Assembly: GCA_019117025.1 (NCBI GenBank)
Contig: DXAM01000114.1
Location: 1-35,388 of the forward strand
Reading direction: 5' to 3'
DNA length: 35,388 nucleotides
Origin: Candidatus Microbacterium stercoravium
GTDB taxonomy: Bacteria; Actinomycetota; Actinomycetes; Actinomycetales; Microbacteriaceae
Shown here: piece by piece, positions 23,094 to 30,932 of the stretch
Numbering within the stretch: position 1 is the first letter of the stretch
Layout of the letters: each line of letters opens with the position of its first letter
Notes under the pieces: generated by a model
The model's database searches: none
What the model saw: the letters and a program-made list of their open reading frames with translations, nothing else
Told to the model about the DNA's origin: nothing
Made by a program: the position numbers and the translations under genes

Positions 23094-26000
23094 GTGAGTC
23101 TTACCGGGATCCTGCGCGCCCTCGACACCTCTGAATCGTTCCGGGAGGCGTTCGGAGCCACCTCCGTCGACTCCGACGTGTCGCTCGTCGATGGGCTCGA
23201 CGCCCCGGGGCTCGCCGCCCTGATCGAGCGCAGGCGGGCGGCGGGAGCACCGGCTGCGCTGTTCGTCATCGCCCCGACGAGCAGGCGTGCCGAGAGCCTC
23301 GCCGCGTCGCTGCGCGCGCTCCTGCCGCACGCGGAGGTGCGCGAGCTGCCCGCATGGGAGACGCTGCCGCACGAACGTCTCAGTCCGAGTCCGGAGACCA
23401 TCGGGCGCAGACTCGAGACGCTGCGCGCCCTCACAGCGTGGGACGGGGAGAGGCCCCTGGTCGTGACCGCCTCGATCCGCGCCGCCATCCAGCCGGTCGT
23501 GCGCGGGCTCGGCGAGGCGGATCCGATCTCGCTCGTCGTCGGCGGGCGCGATCTGTGGCTCGAAGAGGTCACGGAGCGGCTCGTCGAACTGGCGTACCAC
23601 CGCGTCGACATGGTCTCCCGGCGCGGCGACTTCGCCGTGCGCGGCGGGATCCTCGACGTCTTCCCGCCGACGGCCGCGCATCCCCTGCGCGTGGAGTTCT
23701 TCGGCGACGAGGTCGATCAGATCCGCGAGTTCTCGGTGGCTGACCAGCGCAGCGTGCCCGGCGAGATCCGCAGCGTCGACCTCATCCCGAGCCGCGAGCT
23801 GCTGCTCACGCCCGACGTGCGCCAGCGCGCCCGCGAGCTCCAGGGCGAGTATCCGGGCATCGCTCAGATCCTCGAGAAGATGGCCGAGGGCATCCCCGCC
23901 GAGGGCATGGAATCGCTGTCGAGCCTCGTCGCGGGCCCGCTCGTCTCCATCGTCGACTATCTGCCGCGCGGCGCGAGCGTCGGCCTCGTGGATCCGGAGC
24001 GCGCCGTCTCGCGCGCGATCAGCCTGCGCGAGACGAACACCGAGTTCCTCGAGGCTGCGTGGAGCACGGCGACGGCCGGCGGCGACGCGCCCGTCGACCT
24101 GTCGACGGGCGGATTCTTCACGCTCGAGGACCTGCGCGGCTCCGTGCGCGAGGCGGGCGGCGTCTGGTGGACGTTCAGCCCCTTCGACAGCGGGCTGGCC
24201 GAGATCGAGACCGAGCTCGGCGAGGGCGTGTCCGCCGATGCCGCCGTGCGCATCGCGGGCGACGCGATCCCGTCGTTCCAGGGCAACGTCGAGGGCGCGA
24301 CGTCGCACGTCGCCCAGCTCGTGCGCGACCGGTGGTCGGTGGTGCTCGCGGCCGCCGGATCCGGTCTGGTCGACCGCGCGCGCGACGTGCTGAGCGATCT
24401 CGGGGTCGCCGCGCGCATCGTCGACGACCTCGATGAGGCGCCCGAACCCGGCGTGGTCACGCTCGTGAAGGTCGAGATCGAGCGCGGCTTCGCGATGCCC
24501 GAGACGAAGCTCGCCGTGCTCACGGAATCGGAGTTCTACGGCCGCGGCGTGGGCGGCAGCCAGCAGGGTCCGAAGCGCCTCGCCTCCCGGCGCCGCAACG
24601 TCGTCGACCCGCTGCAGCTCAAGGCGGGCGATCCCGTCGTGCACGCGACGCACGGCATCGGGCGCTTCGTGGAGATGCAGCAGCGCGAGGTGTCGTCGGG
24701 CGGCCGCAACCCCACGAAGACGGTGCGCGACTACGTGGTGCTCGAGTACGCGCCGTCGAAGCGCGGTTACCCCGGCGACAAGCTGCTCGTTCCGACCGAC
24801 CAGCTCGACCTGCTCTCGAAGTACGTCGGCGGCGAGAGCCCCCAGCTGTCGAAGATGGGCGGATCCGACTGGTCGCAGGCCAAGAAGAAGGCCCGCAGGG
24901 CGGTGCGCGACATCGCCGTCGAGCTCGTGAAGCTCTATTCGGCGCGCATGGCGTCGAAGGGGCACGCGTTCGGGCCGGACACGCCCTGGCAGCGTGAGCT
25001 CGAGGAGGCGTTCCCGTTCGTCGAGACGCCGGATCAGCTGCAGACGATCGACGAGATCAAGCGCGACATGGAGCGCGAGATCCCGATGGATCGCCTGCTG
25101 TCGGGAGACGTCGGTTTCGGCAAGACCGAGGTCGCCGTGCGCGCGGCGTTCAAGGCGATCCAGGACGGCAAACAGGTCGCGATGCTCGTGCCGACGACGC
25201 TGCTCGTCAAGCAGCACTTCGAGACGTTCGCGGATCGCTTCGCGGGCTTCCCCGTCACGGTCAGGGCGCTCAGCCGCTTCCAGACCGACACGCAGGCGCG
25301 GGAGACGCTCGCGGGCCTCACCGACGGGACGGTCGACATGGTGATCGGCACCCACCGGATCCTCACCCAGGGCATCGTCTTCAAGGACCTCGGCCTGCTG
25401 ATCGTCGACGAGGAGCAGCGCTTCGGCGTCGAGCACAAGGACGCGCTGAAGAAGCTCAAGACGAACGTCGACATCCTGGCGATGAGCGCCACGCCCATCC
25501 CGCGCACGCTCGAGATGGCGGTCACGGGGATCCGCGAGATGTCGACGCTCGCGACCCCGCCCGAGGAGCGCCACCCGATCCTGTCGTACGTGGGGCCCTC
25601 GAACGACAAGCAGGTCGCCGCCGCGATCCGACGCGAGATGCTGCGCGAGGGCCAGGTCTTCTACGTGCACAACCGCGTGACGAGCATCCAGCGGGTGGCG
25701 AAGCACCTCGCCGAGCTCGTGCCCGAGGCACGCATCGCGGTCGCGCACGGCAAGATGAGCGAGAACCAGCTCGAGCAGGTCGTCGACGACTTCTGGGAGC
25801 GCAAGTTTGATGTGCTGGTGTGCACGACGATCATCGAGACCGGAATCGACATCCAGAATGCCAACACCATCGTCATCGATCGCGCGGACAAGTACGGGCT
25901 CGCCCAGCTGCACCAGCTGCGGGGGCGGGTGGGCCGCGGCCGCGAGCGCGCCTACGCGTACTTCGTCTACGACGAGGGCAAGCCGCTGTCGGAGACCGCG

Positions 26001-26669
26001 GCCGATCGGCTCGAGACCATCGCGGTGCACAACGACCTCGGCAGCGGCATTCAGGTCGCGATGAAGGACCTCGAGATCCGCGGCGCCGGAAACCTCCTCG
26101 GCGCCGAGCAGGCCGGCCACATCGAGGGCGTCGGCTTCGACCTGTACCTGCGCATGATCGGCGAGGCGGTGAGCGAGTTCCGGGGCGAGTCGTCGGACGG
26201 ACCGGTCGAGCTGCGCCTCGAGCTGCCGATCGACGCGCGGATCCCCGACGATTACATCGACAGCGAGCGACTGCGCCTCGAGGCCTATCAGAAGCTGTCG
26301 GCCGCGGCGACGGCCTCCGCGGACCCCGACGCGATCGATCTCGTCGTCGAGGAGCTCACGGACCGGTACGGCGAGCCGCCTGCGGAGGTCGCGGGGCTCG
26401 TCGAGGTCGCGCGCCTGCGTCGACGCGCCGCGCTGTCACAGCTGAGCGACGTCGTCGCGATGGGCAAGAACCTGCGAATTGCGCCCGCGCATCTGCCCGA
26501 TTCGATGCAGGTGCGCCTGAAGCGGCTCCACCCCGGATCGAAGCTGCTCGCGGGCGGCGACGCGCTGGTCGTGCCGCTGCCGACTGTGGGCGGCGAGCCG
26601 GTCACGGGATCCGATCTCATCGCGTGGGTGCGCCAGTTGCTGGACGCGCTGTTCCCGCTGGCTGATTAA
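23094..26669 (+). CDS. mfd: Transcription-repair coupling factor
   Basis: Mfd pushes RNA polymerase off DNA lesions and recruits UvrA for nucleotide-excision repair. The protein has 1191 residues, normal for the family. Order: UvrB-like N-terminal module about 1-340, the CarD-like polymerase-interaction domain from about 508 (GDPVVHATHGIGRFVEM), a RecG-like motor with Walker A GDVGFGKT (671-678) and DEEQ (772-775), helicase motifs SATPIPRT and QLRGRVGRGRERAYAYF, and the C-terminal TRCF domain about 1040-1170. GTG 23094 is set by the leaderless promoter. A -10-like TAAGAT overlaps its stop codon. Confidence 0.97.
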   Translation: MSLTGILRALDTSESFREAFGATSVDSDVSLVDGLDAPGLAALIERRRAAGAPAALFVIAPTSRRAESLAASLRALLPHAEVRELPAWETLPHERLSPSPETIGRRLETLRALTAWDGERPLVVTASIRAAIQPVVRGLGEADPISLVVGGRDLWLEEVTERLVELAYHRVDMVSRRGDFAVRGGILDVFPPTAAHPLRVEFFGDEVDQIREFSVADQRSVPGEIRSVDLIPSRELLLTPDVRQRARELQGEYPGIAQILEKMAEGIPAEGMESLSSLVAGPLVSIVDYLPRGASVGLVDPERAVSRAISLRETNTEFLEAAWSTATAGGDAPVDLSTGGFFTLEDLRGSVREAGGVWWTFSPFDSGLAEIETELGEGVSADAAVRIAGDAIPSFQGNVEGATSHVAQLVRDRWSVVLAAAGSGLVDRARDVLSDLGVAARIVDDLDEAPEPGVVTLVKVEIERGFAMPETKLAVLTESEFYGRGVGGSQQGPKRLASRRRNVVDPLQLKAGDPVVHATHGIGRFVEMQQREVSSGGRNPTKTVRDYVVLEYAPSKRGYPGDKLLVPTDQLDLLSKYVGGESPQLSKMGGSDWSQAKKKARRAVRDIAVELVKLYSARMASKGHAFGPDTPWQRELEEAFPFVETPDQLQTIDEIKRDMEREIPMDRLLSGDVGFGKTEVAVRAAFKAIQDGKQVAMLVPTTLLVKQHFETFADRFAGFPVTVRALSRFQTDTQARETLAGLTDGTVDMVIGTHRILTQGIVFKDLGLLIVDEEQRFGVEHKDALKKLKTNVDILAMSATPIPRTLEMAVTGIREMSTLATPPEERHPILSYVGPSNDKQVAAAIRREMLREGQVFYVHNRVTSIQRVAKHLAELVPEARIAVAHGKMSENQLEQVVDDFWERKFDVLVCTTIIETGIDIQNANTIVIDRADKYGLAQLHQLRGRVGRGRERAYAYFVYDEGKPLSETAADRLETIAVHNDLGSGIQVAMKDLEIRGAGNLLGAEQAGHIEGVGFDLYLRMIGEAVSEFRGESSDGPVELRLELPIDARIPDDYIDSERLRLEAYQKLSAAATASADPDAIDLVVEELTDRYGEPPAEVAGLVEVARLRRRAALSQLSDVVAMGKNLRIAPAHLPDSMQVRLKRLHPGSKLLAGGDALVVPLPTVGGEPVTGSDLIAWVRQLLDALFPLAD

Positions 26670-26682
26670 GATGGTCTCCGGT

Positions 26683-26754
26683 GTGCCGGGAAGTCTGGTC
26701 GGCGTCGCGGATCGCCTGATTCGCGAGATTCGTCGACGTGAAAGGCAAGCATGA
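26683..26754 (+). CDS. Short leader ORF (23 aa) upstream of nhaA
   Basis: GTG 26683 opens a 23-codon frame starting MPGSLVGVAD and ending with an Arg-rich REIRRRERQA. Its TGA overlaps the nhaA ATG (ATGA). A TAAGAT hexamer (26667-26672), overlapping the mfd stop, lies 11 bases before the GTG and could drive it with a very short leader. Translation could be coupled to nhaA. No family is recognised; a chance ORF is possible. Confidence 0.35.
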   Translation: MPGSLVGVADRLIREIRRRERQA

Positions 26755-27878
26755 AGCTGCTTCGTTCCGAAAGATTCCCTGCGTTCCTGCTGCTCGGCGC
26801 CGCGGCGCTGGGCCTGATCATCGCCAACCTGCCGTTCGGCGGCGAGGTGATCTCGTGGAGCCACATCGAGATCGGTGTTCCGGGCCTCGAACTGTCGATC
26901 TCGCACTGGGTCGCCGACCTGCTGCTCGCGGTGTTCTTCTTCGGCGTCGCGGTCGAGCTGCAGTTCGAGCTGACGCGCGGGCAGCTCAACAGCGTCGCGA
27001 AGGCGATTCGCCCGGCGATCGCGGCGGCCGGCGGCGTCATCGTGCCGATCATCATCTTCCTGCTGATCGCGGGGCGCGGGGAGAGCGCGTCGGGGTGGCC
27101 GATTCCGACCGCGACCGATATCGCCTTCGCCCTCGGTGTGCTGGCGATGTTCGGCAAGGGACTGCCCAAGGGCGTGCGCATCTTCCTGCTCGCTCTTGCC
27201 ATCATCGATGACATCGTCGGCATCGTGTTCATCGCGGTGCTGTTCGCCACTGACCTCGACTTCGGCATGATGCTCGCGGGCGTCGCGTGTGTGGCCGTGT
27301 TCGCGATCGTCAGTCGTTTGGACCTCCCGACCGCGATCCGCTTGCCGATTCTGATCGCGCTCGCAATAGCCGCATGGGTGTTCGTCTTCCAGTCCGGGGT
27401 CCACGCCACCATCGCGGGCGTCGCGCTCGGCCTCGTGATCCGTCAGGACGCCGGCATGAGCGCGCGGCACGCCCTCGAGCCGTGGATCAACGCGGTCATT
27501 CTGCCGATCTTCGCGTTCTTCTCGGCTCTCGTCGCGATCCCGCAGGTCGCGATCGACGAGCTCTCGCCGGCGCTGTGGGCGATCGTCGTCGCGCTTCCGG
27601 TCGGCAAGCTCATCGGGATCACGCTGTTCGGCTGGCTGGCGCAGTTCGTCGGACGCGGCGAGCGGCTGCCGGTCGGCGACATCCTCCCCGCGGCCGCGCT
27701 CGGCGGCATCGGGTTCACGGTGTCGCTGTTGCTGTCGAGGCTGGCGTACTCGGACGCGACGGTCGCGGACGAGGCGGTGCTCGGCGTGCTCATCGGGTCC
27801 CTGATCTCGCTCGTGCTCTCGGCGATCCTGGTCCCCCTGCGAGCCCGCCATCACCGCCGCCTCGCAGCAACCGCCTGA
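26751..27878 (+). CDS. nhaA: Na+/H+ antiporter NhaA
   Basis: NhaA exchanges internal Na+ (or Li+) for external protons across the cytoplasmic membrane. The 375-residue protein has about 11-12 hydrophobic segments. The antiport Asp triad is present with the same spacing as in E. coli: Asp123 (PTATDIAFALG) and Asp153-Asp154 (LAIIDDIVG). The region after TM2 reads FFFGVAVELQFELTRG, where many family members have VGLEIKRE, consistent with an actinobacterial subgroup. A weak AAGG lies before the ATG. It follows mfd by 81 bases and is probably translated together with the short ORF it overlaps. Confidence 0.93.
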   Translation: MKLLRSERFPAFLLLGAAALGLIIANLPFGGEVISWSHIEIGVPGLELSISHWVADLLLAVFFFGVAVELQFELTRGQLNSVAKAIRPAIAAAGGVIVPIIIFLLIAGRGESASGWPIPTATDIAFALGVLAMFGKGLPKGVRIFLLALAIIDDIVGIVFIAVLFATDLDFGMMLAGVACVAVFAIVSRLDLPTAIRLPILIALAIAAWVFVFQSGVHATIAGVALGLVIRQDAGMSARHALEPWINAVILPIFAFFSALVAIPQVAIDELSPALWAIVVALPVGKLIGITLFGWLAQFVGRGERLPVGDILPAAALGGIGFTVSLLLSRLAYSDATVADEAVLGVLIGSLISLVLSAILVPLRARHHRRLAATA

Positions 27879-27913
27879 TCCTTGTTCCCTCACCTCTGTC
27901 ACTTCTCTCCCTC
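27879..27913 (+). terminator. Pyrimidine-rich tract after nhaA, candidate Rho site
   Basis: These 35 bases right after the nhaA stop contain only two G residues in a genome of about 70% GC and are almost all C and T. C-rich, G-poor RNA is what Rho binds. No hairpin terminator is seen before mazG, so Rho-dependent termination is a reasonable guess. Confidence 0.35.
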
Positions 27914-27945
27914 GGATCGCCGGGTGAGATGTGCCGGAGATGAGG

Positions 27946-27951
27946 AATAGT
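27946..27951 (+). promoter_or_regulatory. -10 hexamer (AATAGT) of mazG
   Basis: AATAGT ends 7 bases before GTG 27958, predicting a leaderless transcript. A GGAGGGG run also lies 10 bases before an in-frame ATG at 27967, so a conventional start there is possible. Confidence 0.4.
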
Positions 27952-27957
27952 GGAGGG

Positions 27958-28626
27958 GTGATGGGTATGGGAGACGAGCTGCAGCGTGCCGCCGATGTCA
28001 TGGATCAAGTACGTCAGCGCTGCGTGTGGTCACGGGAGATGACGCACGAGAAGCTCGTCCCGTACCTGACCGAGGAGGCCGCGGAGGTGATCGACGCGGT
28101 CGAATCCGGATCAGCGGACGACCTCCGCGAGGAGCTCGGCGACCTGCTCTGGCAGGTGCTGTTCCACTCGGCGGTGTCGGAGGAGTTCACGATCGACGAC
28201 GTCGCTGCCGGGCTGGCCGACAAGATGGTCCGTCGTCATCCGCACGTGTTCGCGGGGGAGGAAGCGCCCACCGCTGAGCGCGTGCTCGAGCTCTGGAACG
28301 CGGCGAAGGTGGCCGAGAAGCGCTCGCGCACCTCGGTGCTCGACGGCGTACCGGCCTCGATGCCCGCACTCGCACTCGCGCAGAAGGTGCTCGGCAAGGG
28401 CGAGAAGGTCGGCGTCGGCCTGGAGCTGGTGGAGGAGATCCAGGCCGTCGAGGCCCTCGAGCAGGCGGACCAAGAGGCGCTCCTGCCCGAGACCGAGGAA
28501 GAGCTCGGCGACACGATCCTCGGGCTCGTCGCGCTGGCCCGCGCCCGAGGCTGGGACGCGGAGCGGGCGCTGCGCGGGCGCGTGCGCGCGTTCGTCGACG
28601 AGGTGCGGGAGGCCGAGCAGGGCTGA
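27958..28626 (+). CDS. mazG: MazG nucleoside triphosphate pyrophosphohydrolase
   Basis: MazG hydrolyses NTPs and dNTPs, including damaged ones, to the monophosphate and pyrophosphate in the cytoplasm. This 222-residue protein has the metal-binding EEAAEVIDAV ... DDLREELGDLLWQ pattern (ExxE then ExxD) in its first half, and a second partial set (ETEEELGDTILGLVALAR) in its C-terminal half, as in other two-domain MazGs. The start is uncertain among GTG 27958, ATG 27961 and ATG 27967; I used 27958 because of the -10 spacing. Together with mfd upstream it recalls the mfd-mazG pairing of Mycobacterium, here split by nhaA. Confidence 0.93.
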   Translation: MMGMGDELQRAADVMDQVRQRCVWSREMTHEKLVPYLTEEAAEVIDAVESGSADDLREELGDLLWQVLFHSAVSEEFTIDDVAAGLADKMVRRHPHVFAGEEAPTAERVLELWNAAKVAEKRSRTSVLDGVPASMPALALAQKVLGKGEKVGVGLELVEEIQAVEALEQADQEALLPETEEELGDTILGLVALARARGWDAERALRGRVRAFVDEVREAEQG

Positions 28627-28648
28627 CGGGCCGCGCGGTCCGGTAGGG

Positions 28649-28654
28649 GATAAT
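28649..28654 (+). promoter_or_regulatory. -10 hexamer (GATAAT) of hisS
   Basis: GATAAT ends 10 bases before ATG 28664, leaving a leader of about 3 bases and no ribosome binding site. It should drive hisS and the two membrane-protein genes after it. Confidence 0.55.
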
Positions 28655-28663
28655 GGATCCCCT

Positions 28664-29929
28664 ATGGCAACTGTGAACCCGCCGCGCGGAATGCGCGATT
28701 TCCTCCCCGCAGACAAGGCCCGCCGCGAGCGCGTGCTCTCCGTCATCCGCGAGCGATACCGCGCGCACGGCTTCGACGAGATCGAGACTCCGGTCATGGA
28801 GGAGTACGGCCGGCTGCATGCGGGCATGGGCGGCGACAACGAGAAGCTGGCGTTCAACATCATGAAGCGCGGCATCTCGGCCGACGCGCTCGCGACGACG
28901 ACCGACCCCGCGGATCTCGCCGACCTCGGGCTGCGCTACGACCTCACTGTGCCGCTGTCGCGCTTCTACGCCTCGCACCGCGCCGAGCTGCCCACGGTCT
29001 TCCGCGCCCTGCAGATCGCGCCCGTGTGGCGGGCGGAGCGCCCGCAGAAGGGGCGGTACCGCCAGTTCATGCAGTGCGACATCGACATCATGAACGATGC
29101 GTCGAGCCGTGCGGAGGTCGAACTGATCACGGCCACGCTCGACGTGCTCGACGCGCTCGGTCTCGCCGGCGCGCACGTGCGCATCAACGATCGCCGCGCG
29201 CTCGATGCGATGCTCGATGTCTTCGGGTTCCCCGAGGCCGAGCGCCCGGGCGTGCTCATCACGATCGACAAGCTCGACAAGATCGGGCCCACCGGCGTCG
29301 CGGCCGAGCTGCGCGAGCGCGGCGCCGCAGACGCAGCGGTCGGCGCCCTGGAGGCGTTCTTGGCGGGGCTCGAGGCGCCCGCCGGACCCTTCGGTCCCGA
29401 GCAGATCCGAGCCCTCCTCCCCGAGGGGATCCCGGGCGAGATCGTGGATCACCTCGTCGGCGTGGGCGAGGCGGTCTCGGCTGCGCGCGGCGACGCCCCG
29501 CTCGTGTTCGACCCGTTCCTCGTGCGCGGCATGGGCTACTACACCGGCACGATCTTCGAGATCGCGCACCCCGACGTGACGTACTCGCTCGGCGGCGGCG
29601 GACGATACGACGGCATGATCGGCCGCTTCCTCGGACAGGACGTGCCGGCCGTCGGATTCTCGATCGGCTTCGAGCGCATCGTCGACCTCGTCGCGATCGC
29701 TGAGGCCGAGGGAGCCCGCGCTGTCGTGCTCGTGCACGACAAGGACGTGCCGGTCGCGGAGCTGCTCGCCCACAAGGCGCGCCTCGTCTCCGACGGCGCG
29801 CGCGTGAGGCTCGAGCGCCGGCCGAGGAACCTCAAGGGCGTGCTCGAGCGCGCGCAGGCAGACGGCTACACGTCGTTCGCGACCGTCGCAGCGGGTCAGC
29901 ACGACCTCGATTTCAAGCCCCTCCGCTGA
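28664..29929 (+). CDS. hisS: Histidyl-tRNA synthetase
   Basis: This 421-residue class II synthetase charges tRNA-His. Visible signatures: motif 1 region with PRGMRDFLP at the N-terminus, RYDLTVPLSRF, motif 2 PVWRAERPQKGRYRQFMQCDID, the histidine-binding VRGMGYYTGTIFEI, and motif 3 SLGGGGRYDGMIGRFLG ... VGFSIGFERI. The C-terminal anticodon-binding domain follows. Start ATG 28664 is just before the conserved core. The next gene starts 7 bases after its stop, so they are likely co-transcribed. Confidence 0.96.
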   Translation: MATVNPPRGMRDFLPADKARRERVLSVIRERYRAHGFDEIETPVMEEYGRLHAGMGGDNEKLAFNIMKRGISADALATTTDPADLADLGLRYDLTVPLSRFYASHRAELPTVFRALQIAPVWRAERPQKGRYRQFMQCDIDIMNDASSRAEVELITATLDVLDALGLAGAHVRINDRRALDAMLDVFGFPEAERPGVLITIDKLDKIGPTGVAAELRERGAADAAVGALEAFLAGLEAPAGPFGPEQIRALLPEGIPGEIVDHLVGVGEAVSAARGDAPLVFDPFLVRGMGYYTGTIFEIAHPDVTYSLGGGGRYDGMIGRFLGQDVPAVGFSIGFERIVDLVAIAEAEGARAVVLVHDKDVPVAELLAHKARLVSDGARVRLERRPRNLKGVLERAQADGYTSFATVAAGQHDLDFKPLR

Positions 29930-29936
29930 GCGCCGC

Positions 29937-30932
29937 GTGAAGACGCAGGCCCGGCTGATCCGCCTGATCATCGTCTGGCTGCCGATGGCGGCCGTCACGG
30001 CGGTGGTCGTCGCCGAGATTGTCGCCCTGCCCTTCCTGCCCGCGCGCGTCGTGATCCATTGGTCGGTGGCCGGCGAACCCGACAGCTGGGGGCCGGCGTG
30101 GGGCACGATCGGTGTCACGGCCGCGATCGGCTACGGTGCGACGGCGCTGTTCGCAGCGGTCGCGCTGTTCGATCTCCGATCGGTGAACGACAGGCCGAGG
30201 CCGCGCTTCGTTGCGGCGACGACCTGGTTCGTCGTCGGATCCTGCGTGCTCGTGCTCGGCGCGACGTTCATCGGGCAGATCGGGAAGCCGGAGGCACCAG
30301 CCGGAACGGCGATGCTCGTCGCGATCGCGACCGGAGCGTCCTTCGCGAGCCTCGCGAGCACGCTCCTGCCGTCGTCGCGCCGTGACCGCTCGGATCCCGA
30401 GGGAGACGACCTGCGGCAGTGGAGCGCCACGACGGCCGCCGGGCGATACGGGCTGCAGGGGGCGATCACCGCCGGCCTCGTCGCAGCCCTCGCGATCGCG
30501 GCTCACGCTCTCGCGATGCTGGAGCAGCCCGCATGGATCGTCGCAGCGACGCTGCTCATCGTGCACGCAGCCGCCGCGCCCGCCGCGCTCGTCGTGCAGG
30601 TGCGGATCGACGCGCGAGGGGTCCTCGTGCGCTCGCCGATCGGAATTCCTCGGGTCAGCATCCCGCTGACCGATATCGCGGATGCTGACCTCATCGAGGT
30701 GGATCCGGCGGTCGAGATCGGGAAGATCGGCTGGAACGCGCGCTCTGCCGGACCGCAGTCGGGCGTCGCGATCCGCGCCGGCGAGGGCATCCGGATCCGC
30801 CGCGCGGACGGATCGCGCTTCGTCGTTGCGACTGACGATGCCGCTGCCGGCCTCGTCGTGCTGCGCGCGCAGCTCGCGGCCGAGCAAACCGCGCACGTGG
30901 GCACCGGCCCGACAGAGAGGATCCGCCCATGA
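29937..30932 (+). CDS. DUF1648-type membrane protein with C-terminal PH-like domain, paralogue 1
   Basis: This 331-residue protein has about six membrane segments (near 8-30, 56-79, 92-112, 120-140, 175-195 and 199-220). The N-terminal part has LPARVVIHWSVAGEPDSWGP, the DUF1648 pattern seen in SdpI-like proteins. The last 110 residues are soluble and beta-rich (VQVRIDARGVLVRSPIG ... VAIRAGEGIRIRRADGS), resembling a bacterial PH-like domain. The function is unknown. SdpI relatives give immunity or sense toxins, but no toxin gene is nearby. GTG 29937 has no clear ribosome site. Its stop overlaps the next gene (ATGA), a paralogue of the same layout. Confidence 0.75.
   Translation: MKTQARLIRLIIVWLPMAAVTAVVVAEIVALPFLPARVVIHWSVAGEPDSWGPAWGTIGVTAAIGYGATALFAAVALFDLRSVNDRPRPRFVAATTWFVVGSCVLVLGATFIGQIGKPEAPAGTAMLVAIATGASFASLASTLLPSSRRDRSDPEGDDLRQWSATTAAGRYGLQGAITAGLVAALAIAAHALAMLEQPAWIVAATLLIVHAAAAPAALVVQVRIDARGVLVRSPIGIPRVSIPLTDIADADLIEVDPAVEIGKIGWNARSAGPQSGVAIRAGEGIRIRRADGSRFVVATDDAAAGLVVLRAQLAAEQTAHVGTGPTERIRP

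Noticed and set aside
23066..23611. N-terminal extension of the 138-aa membrane protein to 320 residues
   Set aside because: The extra part lies antisense within mfd, is Ser/Arg-rich shadow sequence, and ignores the -10 hexamer at 23072-23077.
22605..26120. 1171-codon open frame on the minus strand opposite mfd
   Set aside because: It is the low-stop shadow of a high-GC gene. Its product is Arg/Glu/His-rich without motifs, while the plus strand encodes a complete Mfd. The same reasoning removes the long frames at 701-2515, 14264-16276, 17941-19371 and 28187-30118.
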